Below are positions 1 to 7,218 of a stretch of DNA of 64,000 nucleotides, one piece after another (position 1 is the first letter of the stretch; each line of letters starts with the position of its first letter). The DNA comes from SHLQ01 sp033344795. GTDB taxonomy: Bacteria; Actinomycetota; Acidimicrobiia; Acidimicrobiales; SHLQ01. The notes beneath the pieces are model-generated. The model had not been told where the DNA came from and made no database searches. It saw only the letters and a list, made by a program, of their open reading frames with translations. The stretch is from positions 2,356,001-2,420,000 of the forward strand of contig JAWPMS010000001.1 of assembly GCA_033344795.1 (NCBI GenBank). The letters are read 5' to 3'. Both the position numbers and the translations under genes were made by a program.

Positions 1-1876
1 GGAGCGCCGACAGTTCTTCGAACATCTCGGGCAGGTCGAGATTGATCTTCTGGTCGGCGGTTCGCAGGAGGTCGAATCCTTGATCCGGCTCGTGTCGTGT
101 GAGGGCAGTGCCATCGCGGCTGTCGATCAACGCGTCGAACAACGCGTTCCCCAACGCTGCGCCTTGTCCCTCATGCCCAGCCGCCTGGACCTGTTGCGGG
201 TATCGCATCGCGAGTTGTTGAGCGCTGAACCACAGCGGGGCTGCTGCGGACATGCCATCCGGCAGTGTCTTCCCGATCGTCTCATACAGCACGACTGCGC
301 CCAGCGAAGCGAGCATCGGGTTCTCTGCTGCTGCGCCCAGGAATGCGGCGCCAAAGGCGTCATAGCCCTCCTGAGCGGCCTCTCGAAGCGGCTGAAGGTC
401 GTCCTCGGCCACAAATCCCATGGCCTTTGCGAGTCTGGAGTGGATCTCGGCTTCGGGAAGCGTGCCCTCGAGCGGCTCGAGAAGGGGCTTTCTGAGCGTG
501 GCTCGGTTCTCCGGGAAGGTCATGTTGAAGAAGGTCATCTCGGCCTTCTCATATTGGCTGGCTGCGGGAAACACGTAGTCGGCTTCTCTGGCGGTCTCGG
601 TCATCGCGACGTCGATGACAACAGTGAGTTCCATCGCTCGCATGGCGTCACGAAATGAACCTGAGCTGGCGAGCGAATGCACAGGATTCGCACTTTCGAT
701 GAACATCGCTCGTGTTCGGTCCTCGTGGTCGCTGAGGATTCCCGCAGCGATGTCGTTGCACGGGATCAGCCCGGAGATCACCCGGCCGCCAGTGATGGGG
801 TCGATTGGTTCGGACCCCGATGTTCCATAGCTGAACAGCGGCACGATTGCGGTGTGTGCGTTCATCGCGCCGGGTTTGCCGTAGCTGCCGACGAGCGTGG
901 AGAGTGCTCGCTGGAGGTACGAGACCAACGTGGAGTGTGGGGCCATTTCGACGCCGAGATCTTCGTAGATCGACACGCTTTCGGCCCGTGCAATTCGTCG
1001 GGTCGTTTCGCGGATCCGTTCCTCGGAGATGCCGCACCGGGCCGCATAGTCGGCGATCGGGATGTCTGTGAAGGCGGCAAGCGCCTGTTCGAGGCCGATG
1101 ACGTTTTCTGCGAGCCAGTCGTGCGCCACGAGGTCTTCTTCGACGAGTACGGCGAGCATCGCGGCCAGCAGGAACGCATCACCGCCAGGGTTGACCTGAA
1201 GGAAGTAGTCCGCGAGGTCGGCGGTTTCCGTGCGGCGAACGTCGATCACGACCATCGACCGATCGTCGTCGGCGGCGATCTCCTTCAACACTCTTCTCGT
1301 TTCGTCGAAGCCGTGGCTGTGCCAGGGGTTCTTTCCCAGGAAGATCGAGACCTCGGCGTCCGCGAATTCACCATGGGTGTGCGTGCCGTACATTCGGCCT
1401 TCCACCCAGGCCTCGCCGGTCTTCTCCTGGGCAAGTGCATTCGATTTTCGTGTGATGCCGAGTGCATTGCGGAGTCCGGCGCCGTACAGGCCGCCGAGGT
1501 GGTTCCCCTGGCCGCCACCGCCGTAGTACATGATCTTGCCTTCGCCGTGTTCGGCGTTGACGGCAAGGAGAGCCGCAGCGACCTCGTCGATTGCCGTGTC
1601 CCAGTCGAGTGTGATGTAGGAGCCATCATCGAGCCGTTTCAAGGGATTGGTGAGTCGTCCGGCCGCGTTCTGATAGTGGTTGAGCCGAAGGGCCTTTTCG
1701 CACGTGTAGCCCTTGGAGGAGACGTGTGATTTGTTGCCGCGAACTCGCGAGAACTCACGACCGTCCAGCCGTACTTCCACGCCACAATTCGCGCTGCACA
1801 AGATGCAGACCGTCTTGTGCCATTCCGGGTCCGGCGTGGACTCGGCGTCGTTCGATGCGGCATCGCTGATTGTCAT
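1..1876 (-). CDS. Molybdopterin-dependent oxidoreductase, catalytic subunit (C-terminus off window)
   Basis: Large subunit of the bis-MGD molybdopterin superfamily (formate dehydrogenase/nitrate reductase type). About 625 residues are visible from an ATG at 1876; the gene runs off the left edge, so its C-terminal dinucleotide-binding domain is not fully seen. An N-terminal [4Fe-4S] motif is present: C24-x2-C27-x3-C31-x27-C59. It is followed by the blocks EKTGE and GKNPW, which recur in formate-dehydrogenase-like proteins. In the segment where the Mo-ligating Cys/Sec/Ser is expected I read GTHTHGEF, with no obvious Cys or Sec. There is no twin-arginine signal, so a cytoplasmic enzyme is inferred. 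No Fe-S or membrane partner gene is visible, and the substrate cannot be assigned. Confidence 0.85.
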   Translation of the reverse strand, partial: MTISDAASNDAESTPDPEWHKTVCILCSANCGVEVRLDGREFSRVRGNKSHVSSKGYTCEKALRLNHYQNAAGRLTNPLKRLDDGSYITLDWDTAIDEVAAALLAVNAEHGEGKIMYYGGGGQGNHLGGLYGAGLRNALGITRKSNALAQEKTGEAWVEGRMYGTHTHGEFADAEVSIFLGKNPWHSHGFDETRRVLKEIAADDDRSMVVIDVRRTETADLADYFLQVNPGGDAFLLAAMLAVLVEEDLVAHDWLAENVIGLEQALAAFTDIPIADYAARCGISEERIRETTRRIARAESVSIYEDLGVEMAPHSTLVSYLQRALSTLVGSYGKPGAMNAHTAIVPLFSYGTSGSEPIDPITGGRVISGLIPCNDIAAGILSDHEDRTRAMFIESANPVHSLASSGSFRDAMRAMELTVVIDVAMTETAREADYVFPAASQYEKAEMTFFNMTFPENRATLRKPLLEPLEGTLPEAEIHSRLAKAMGFVAEDDLQPLREAAQEGYDAFGAAFLGAAAENPMLASLGAVVLYETIGKTLPDGMSAAAPLWFSAQQLAMRYPQQVQAAGHEGQGAALGNALFDALIDSRDGTALTRHEPDQGFDLLRTADQKINLDLPEMFEELSAL

Positions 1877-1990
1877 GGTGTGACTCGCTTCCCCGATAAG
1901 GTGCTCACTTCAGAGTGGGTTCGTTTATAGAACCTACTCGATCCACGTTTCCTGGCAAGCTGTCCTACTCACTCGCAAGGAGTCCTTCAC

Positions 1991-2476
1991 ATGCGCCTCA
2001 GTGACCAACCGTCCGTCGCGGTTGAAACGACGATCAAGGTCGAGCCCGAGCGGGTCTACGAGCTCGTCTCGGACCTCGATGCGATGGCAAGTTTTGGGAC
2101 CGAATTCCAGTCCGGTCGATGGAACTCTGGCCGTCCGGGTTCGGTCGGATCAACCTTCGTTGGCCAGCAGCGCCTCGGTGATCGAGAGTGGGAGACAACC
2201 TCCACCGTTACGACTGCGATGCCCGGCAAGGCGTTTGCGTGGGTGGTCGGCGATCCGGACGATCCAACAGCGATCTGGACGGTCACCATGCGCTCGGTGC
2301 CGGAAGGAACCGAGGTCAACTACTCATTCGTGCATGGCCCAGGGCCGTCAGGGCTTCGCGATCGCGTCGAAGCGCAACCGCACGACGAAGAAAAGTTCGT
2401 CGAAGCGCGCCTCTCGATGCTGCAGCAGAACATGGTCAAGACCCTCGAAGGAATCCGCCGCCGCACCGCCCGATAG
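1991..2476 (+). CDS. SRPBCC (polyketide cyclase/START-like) family protein
   Basis: A 161-residue protein with the helix-grip pattern of SRPBCC ligand-binding proteins. It opens with a 'VETTIKVEPERVYELVSDL' strand-helix, has a central block of strands (SVGSTFVGQQRLGDREWETTS, then AFAWVVGD), and ends in a long helix (residues about 135-158). These folds bind lipids or aromatic ligands and no catalytic residue is expected. An AGGAG-like site lies just before the ATG ('gcaaggagtcc'). It is divergent from the molybdopterin oxidoreductase and convergent with the HupE-like gene, with 7 bp between the two stops. Specific ligand unknown. Confidence 0.75.
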   Translation: MRLSDQPSVAVETTIKVEPERVYELVSDLDAMASFGTEFQSGRWNSGRPGSVGSTFVGQQRLGDREWETTSTVTTAMPGKAFAWVVGDPDDPTAIWTVTMRSVPEGTEVNYSFVHGPGPSGLRDRVEAQPHDEEKFVEARLSMLQQNMVKTLEGIRRRTAR

Positions 2477-2483
2477 GGGACCC

Positions 2484-3857
2484 CTAAACCAGGGCTGGCT
2501 CGCGCTCGTCGGGAGCTTCTTCGTCGGTCGTCGTCCCGTCGACGGGAGCGAGCCGACCTCGTGATGCTTCTACTTGGCGAATTCCGGCAGCGAGAACGGT
2601 CGCAATGGCCACGAGCAGGAACACCCGCGGTGCCCTGGTGAACTTCTCGAGCAGATCGTCGATGCCCAATGAGGTCTCGAAGACCCTCTCGATCGCCCAG
2701 ATCCCCGCGATGACCGCGAGCAGGATCGACCCGATTCGCAACACGAACGGATACAACACCGTTCGCCGCAGCAAGAACAGCGCAGGGAAGAGCAACAAGA
2801 TGATGAATGCCTGCCCGATCTCTACGCCGATGTTGAAGCCCAAGAGCGAGAGCACCCGCTGACCTCGACCGATTCCCAGGTCCGACAACAGACCGGCGAA
2901 CCCAAAGCCGTGGAAGATCCCGAAGGCGAACGCGATGTACGCCTCCCGATTCGCGAAGATCGGTCGAAGATTGTGGATCGCAGTTGCGATGATCGATAAC
3001 GCAATGACCGTCTCGACGAACTTGCTCGGTAGCTCGATGATCTCGAGTCCACCGAGTGTGAGCGTGATCGAGTGCGCAACGGTGAACGCCGTGGCGATCT
3101 TGAGGACTCGCCACAGCCCGTCCTTGAACGTCGGCACTGGAGACCATCCATCAGCGAGCGAGAACAACATGACGGCCGGAAGCAGCAGCACCAGGACGAA
3201 CAAGATGTGGTCGGTGCCGATGAAGATGTGCTCCATGCCCAGCGACACGGTGCCCGTGAAGGCCTTCCACAAGTTCGGATTGTCGAGGTTGACCGGGAGC
3301 GTGGGACTGTCAGCTCTGATAAAGCCGGGAACAGCATCGCCCTCGTTCAAGAAGGTGCCGGTGACCGGGTCGGTGCGCATGACGACCTGAGCAAAATGGG
3401 TCTCATCGCGGACGATGCCATCGAAGGTGACCTCGAAGACGCGTGGCGCAGAATCGAAGACGTTCTCGATGTCGAAGAGAAAGGCGCCGTATATCTCGTT
3501 CTCGGTTTCGATCGCGTCGACCTCGCCCGTGAACGTGATGTCCCACGGCGTGCCGTCCTCGGCCACGATGCTCAGATTGTCGGCGTTGTATGAGCGAACT
3601 GCCGCTTCGATCGCCGCGATGTCATCGGCGGTCGATTCGTTGGGATCGAGATCAAGATCGAACAGGTCGTTGAGCAGACCGACGGGGTGCTCGAGCTGGC
3701 CTTGCGCCGAACCGTCGGGAAAGACGTCGAGATAGACGACAGACGAATTGCCATCGTGCGCGCTGGCCACGCTGGTGAAAAGCATGCCAAACATCGGCAC
3801 GAGCATGACCGCCAAAGCTGCCATCAGTACGCGGGGGGATCGAGCTTTCGCCTTCAT
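2484..3857 (-). CDS. HupE/UreJ-like integral membrane protein
   Basis: A 457-residue protein with an N-terminal signal peptide (hydrophobic residues 11-32, cleavage probably after ASA), an extracytoplasmic region (about 34-195) and a seven-helix membrane domain. The membrane domain carries the HupE/UreJ_2 signatures GMEHIFIGTDH (207-217), FTVAHSITL (about 258-266), FHGFGFAGLL (about 325) and FNIGVEIGQ. HupE/UreJ proteins are linked with nickel or cobalt permeation and with hydrogenase or urease loci. None of those enzymes is nearby, so a metal-transport role is inferred from family only. The conserved His/Asp residues in the signatures could bind metal. The C-terminal tail is short, acidic and cytoplasmic. 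Confidence 0.8.
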   Translation of the reverse strand: MKAKARSPRVLMAALAVMLVPMFGMLFTSVASAHDGNSSVVYLDVFPDGSAQGQLEHPVGLLNDLFDLDLDPNESTADDIAAIEAAVRSYNADNLSIVAEDGTPWDITFTGEVDAIETENEIYGAFLFDIENVFDSAPRVFEVTFDGIVRDETHFAQVVMRTDPVTGTFLNEGDAVPGFIRADSPTLPVNLDNPNLWKAFTGTVSLGMEHIFIGTDHILFVLVLLLPAVMLFSLADGWSPVPTFKDGLWRVLKIATAFTVAHSITLTLGGLEIIELPSKFVETVIALSIIATAIHNLRPIFANREAYIAFAFGIFHGFGFAGLLSDLGIGRGQRVLSLLGFNIGVEIGQAFIILLLFPALFLLRRTVLYPFVLRIGSILLAVIAGIWAIERVFETSLGIDDLLEKFTRAPRVFLLVAIATVLAAGIRQVEASRGRLAPVDGTTTDEEAPDEREPALV

Positions 3858-3932
3858 TGGTAACTGTTCCTTGGTTTGTTCATGTTGATCAGTCTCTGTT
3901 TCCTATGTTCGCTCACTACGCAGCGTTTGGAT

Positions 3933-5150
3933 TCAGGCCGGAAGGCCCAAAAGTCGAGCGATGATGTTCTTTTGAATGCTGGAAGCGCCTCCGTAGATCA
4001 CGCCGCCACTGAGGTTTCGGAGATCTCGTTCGACGCCGAACTCGGTCACATAGCCGCGGGCACCATGTATTTCGACTGCGGCGAGTGCTCCTGCGAGCGC
4101 ACCTTCACTTCCGGCGAGTTTGCTGAGCGCTGCAGCCATCATCGAGCTTGCGCCTTGTTGTTGGAGCGCTGCGGCTTTGTACATGAGCAGCCGGGCCGAC
4201 TCGTGCCCGAGCTTGACCTGGCTCAACGCATGCGAAACGCCTTGGAAAGATCCGATCGGCTCGCCGAACTGCTCTCGTGTTCGGCTGTATTCGACTGCGT
4301 CGTCGAGGACACGCTCGAGGGCGCCGATGCTGCCCACGAGGAGAAAGCCGCGTTCGGCTTCCATCGACGAGCTGAAAATGCTGGCGCCCGCCCCTTCGGC
4401 GCCCATGCGGGCAGAGGTCGGCACGAAACAATCGGAGAACGTGACATCGGAGAAGGGCGTCGTGCGCATGCCCATCTTCGGGCGGTTCGGGCCCACCGTC
4501 AGGCCGGGAGTTGTGGCGGGTACGCAGAAGGCGGTGATTCCCCAACGGCCGAGCTCAGGGTTTGTGGTGGCGAAGATGATGAAGACATCGGCGACCGGGG
4601 CCATCGTGACCCAGCTCTTCTCTCCGTTGAGGACGTAGCCGCTCTCGACAGGAGTGGCCGTCGTCTGCAGCGAGTACGCATCGGAGCCCGAGCCGGCTTC
4701 GGACATCGAGAACGATCCGATCGCCTCACCGCTCACCAGCTTCGGCATCCATTCGGCGGCCTGTTCTGGGGTGCCGAACCGTTCCATCGCCAATCCAACG
4801 GTCAGAACTTGTGACGTCGTTGCGAAGACCAGCCCGTCATCGCGGCAACCGAGGCCCAAACCTTCGAGAGCCAGCAGTCCAGCGGTCAACGGGCGCCCTT
4901 GGCCACCGAAGTCGGGTGAGGCCAGCAGGCCGAAGAGGCCCTCGCGTCCAATTCGTTCCCACCCCTCACGCCAGAAGGTGCAGCTGTGGTCTCGTTCCTC
5001 GAGCTGAGAGTCTGCCAGGTTGTGGCGAGCCCACTCGGCGACCGCCATCTTCGTGGGATGCTCGCCATCGAGAATTGCGGTGAGCATCTCGGTATCGGAG
5101 GCGTCGTCAAGGACCACGAGGTCATCCACCTGTGCATCCACGGCCTTCAT
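3933..5150 (-). CDS. Acyl-CoA dehydrogenase-like flavoprotein, candidate tailoring enzyme of the NRPS cluster
   Basis: A 405-residue protein with the three-domain acyl-CoA dehydrogenase fold: helical N-domain, FAD-binding beta domain (SFSMSEAGSGSD about 146-157, GEKSWVT about 176-182) and C-terminal helices with REQFGEPIG. The usual catalytic Glu of medium-chain enzymes (YEGTS) is replaced: residues 385-390 read IYGGAS. A Glu occurs instead in the helix block MEAER (E266), the position used by isovaleryl-CoA dehydrogenase and, by alignment from memory, by carrier-protein-dependent oxidases such as PltE. The gene is divergent from a stand-alone adenylation enzyme and carrier protein. Oxidation of an amino acid bound to that carrier (for example prolyl to pyrrolyl) is therefore plausible. 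Ordinary acyl-CoA oxidation is the alternative. Confidence 0.85.
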   Translation of the reverse strand: MKAVDAQVDDLVVLDDASDTEMLTAILDGEHPTKMAVAEWARHNLADSQLEERDHSCTFWREGWERIGREGLFGLLASPDFGGQGRPLTAGLLALEGLGLGCRDDGLVFATTSQVLTVGLAMERFGTPEQAAEWMPKLVSGEAIGSFSMSEAGSGSDAYSLQTTATPVESGYVLNGEKSWVTMAPVADVFIIFATTNPELGRWGITAFCVPATTPGLTVGPNRPKMGMRTTPFSDVTFSDCFVPTSARMGAEGAGASIFSSSMEAERGFLLVGSIGALERVLDDAVEYSRTREQFGEPIGSFQGVSHALSQVKLGHESARLLMYKAAALQQQGASSMMAAALSKLAGSEGALAGALAAVEIHGARGYVTEFGVERDLRNLSGGVIYGGASSIQKNIIARLLGLPA

Positions 5151-5218
5151 CGGCTTCGTACCTCTCTCACACCGCGAGGAATCTCGCAGTTGCCACTACG
5201 CAACGAGTACCACACAGA

Positions 5219-5230
5219 TGCAAATTTGCA
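5219..5230. promoter_or_regulatory. Perfect palindrome TGCAAATTTGCA in the divergent NRPS-cluster promoter region
   Basis: A 12-bp perfect inverted repeat in the 210-bp intergenic space between the divergent dehydrogenase (start 5150) and the adenylation gene (start 5361). The surrounding bases are unusually AT-rich for this genome. Position and symmetry suit a dimeric repressor operator, but no regulator gene is adjacent and the cognate factor is unknown. Confidence 0.35.
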
Positions 5231-5360
5231 ATTCGAGTTCGCCCGGCGATCCAGCACTGAAATCCTTCGTGTCCAAAAGAACTATTTGCCCTGTCTACGT
5301 TCCGCGGCACGCTGTTGGATGCGAGATATCCGACCGATTGAAGAGAGGGAGCGTGCAAAC

Positions 5361-6968
5361 GTGAGTGTCGCCGTCGATCGTCGCGACGCGCCGTCGTTGA
5401 GTGGCCTGCTCGACGCGCAAGCCATGCGCTCTCCTGACAGCGACGCGGTTGTCGACGTCTCGCGCACGTGGTCCTACGCCGAAGTAGCGCAGGCTCGGGG
5501 ACAGCTTTCCGCCGCGCTCCTTTCGTGCGGTGTTGTTCCAGGCGACCGCGTCGGCGTGCACCTGAACAAATGTGCTGAGGGATTCGTGGCAATGCATGCA
5601 GTCGTATCGGTGGGAGCCATTGCGGTGCCTCTCGATCCGGGCTCCCCGGCGGTGCGGCTCGCACGCATCTGTGAACGAATGCAGATCGACGTGATCGTGT
5701 CGCATCAACCGCGCGTGGGCACACTCATGGAAGTACACGCACTCCGACCGATCGGCGCACTAATCGGCGTTGCGAGTGAGGAGCTCGACACCCGCTCGAT
5801 CAGCTCCCAACAGTTGGCCGACTTCGAGGAAGCCTCGCCGCTCGACGTTGATGTCGACAGCCCGTCCTACATCATCACGACATCGGGCTCGACCGGCGAA
5901 CCGAAGGGAATGGTGCACACACATCGAAGTGCGCTGGCCTACGCCAACATGACCCTTCGCACGTATGGGCTCTTGTCAGAAGATCGCGTGAGTGACATCG
6001 CCCCGCACCACTTCGACATCTCGACACACTCACTGTGGTCCGTGCCACTCGCCGGGGCGGCAAACGTTGTCATCTCCGAGCCGTATCAGCGGTTGCCGGC
6101 GAGCCATTCCCAGCGCCTCCAGGACGAACGTGTCTCGTACTGGTACTCGGTTCCCTTCTTGTTACACCAGCTCGTCCTGCGCGGCGATCTGAAGAATCGA
6201 GACCTGTCAGCCCTGCGGTGGGTTCACTTCGGCGGCGAAGTGATTTCGCCCACGGTCATTGCTGAGTTCATGCAGGCGGCCCCCAACGCCCGCTTCGCGA
6301 ACATCTTTGGCCCCGCCGAGACGAACCAGTGCTCGGTGGCCTTCTTCGACGACGCTCCGGATCCAGACAAGATGTTGTCGGTGGGGTTCCCTCTCGATCA
6401 CAGCGATATTCGAATCATCGATCCCGCAGCGGACCACCCGGGACTCGAGAACGCCGTTCAGAGCGGCGAGATGTGGGCGTCGACGCCGCAGTTGATGGAG
6501 GGGTACTGGCAACAACCAGACCTCAACGCTCGAGTCCTCGTCGAATGTGATGGGAAGACCTGGTATCGCACAGGCGATCTCGTCTCGACCGACGAGACCG
6601 GTGAGATGACGTTTCATGGACGAGTCGATCATCAGGTCAAGGTTCGCGGATTTCGCATTGAACTCGAAGGCATCGAGTTGGAACTCGAACAACTCGGCGC
6701 TGCAGATCATGTGGTGGTCGCCGTACTTCGAGCCGAGTCGGGTGAGGACGAACTGGTTGCAGGTCTGCTCGGTGTGAGCGACAAGTTCGAGCACGCTGAC
6801 TTTGTGCAGCGCGCTGCATCCGTTCTGCCCGCCTACGCCGTACCTACTCAAAGCAGAGTGATCGATTCCGCCCGCTTCACTGGCAGCGGAAAGCTCGATC
6901 GACGGACGCTTCGAGAGCACCTTCTCGAAGTCACGCAGCTCGAAACCCTGAAGGAACACCACGCATGA
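5361..6968 (+). CDS. Stand-alone amino acid adenylation enzyme (starter-unit loading)
   Basis: A 535-residue ANL-superfamily adenylation protein that should activate an amino or aryl acid as the acyl-AMP and load it onto the carrier protein encoded next. Core motifs are intact: TTSGSTGEPKG (173-183), GPAET (from 317), YRTGDLV, GRVDHQVKVRGFR and GSGKLD with the A10 lysine K511. D219 occupies the D235 position of GrsA, which favours an alpha-amino acid. The pocket code I extract is DIHYHGIQCK, which I cannot match to a substrate. The FGPAETNQC block resembles stand-alone prolyl-activating enzymes. The open frame extends upstream; I chose GTG 5361 because GAGGGAG lies about 10 bp before it (ATG 5319 is the alternative). 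A rare TTA codon occurs at 6162. The stop overlaps the next start by 4 bp. Confidence 0.9.
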   Translation: MSVAVDRRDAPSLSGLLDAQAMRSPDSDAVVDVSRTWSYAEVAQARGQLSAALLSCGVVPGDRVGVHLNKCAEGFVAMHAVVSVGAIAVPLDPGSPAVRLARICERMQIDVIVSHQPRVGTLMEVHALRPIGALIGVASEELDTRSISSQQLADFEEASPLDVDVDSPSYIITTSGSTGEPKGMVHTHRSALAYANMTLRTYGLLSEDRVSDIAPHHFDISTHSLWSVPLAGAANVVISEPYQRLPASHSQRLQDERVSYWYSVPFLLHQLVLRGDLKNRDLSALRWVHFGGEVISPTVIAEFMQAAPNARFANIFGPAETNQCSVAFFDDAPDPDKMLSVGFPLDHSDIRIIDPAADHPGLENAVQSGEMWASTPQLMEGYWQQPDLNARVLVECDGKTWYRTGDLVSTDETGEMTFHGRVDHQVKVRGFRIELEGIELELEQLGAADHVVVAVLRAESGEDELVAGLLGVSDKFEHADFVQRAASVLPAYAVPTQSRVIDSARFTGSGKLDRRTLREHLLEVTQLETLKEHHA

Positions 6969-7213
6969 CCACCTCACTCGCTGAGCAATTGACAAGCTTC
7001 ATCCAAGAAGAGATCGTGCTCGACGACGTCGTGGTGACCGGTGACTTCGATCTGCTGTTGTCGGGAGCAGTGGACAGTCTCGGTGTCATTCGCATCACGC
7101 ACTGGATGGAGGAGACGTTCGGGGTGGTGGTCGATCCTGGTGATGTCACGCTCGACAATTTCCAGACGATCGACAAGATGGCCGCATACCTCGACGCCCG
7201 AGCTGCGGTCTGA
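6965..7213 (+). CDS. Acyl/peptidyl carrier protein
   Basis: An 82-residue four-helix carrier protein. The phosphopantetheine attachment serine is S38 in GAVDSLGVIRI. Its ATG overlaps the stop of the adenylation gene (ATGA), so the two should be translationally coupled, and it is followed 5 bp later by the NRPS start. It is the expected acceptor for the residue activated by the upstream enzyme, and it would present that residue to the first condensation domain of the NRPS. No phosphopantetheinyl transferase is found in the window, so it must be supplied from elsewhere. Confidence 0.9.
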   Translation: MTTSLAEQLTSFIQEEIVLDDVVVTGDFDLLLSGAVDSLGVIRITHWMEETFGVVVDPGDVTLDNFQTIDKMAAYLDARAAV

Positions 7214-7218
7214 ATTTC

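Noticed and set aside
677..1729. Long plus-strand open frame (350 codons)
   Set aside because: It is antisense to the molybdopterin oxidoreductase, whose minus-strand frame shows Fe-S and family motifs; the plus-strand translation has no recognisable domain.
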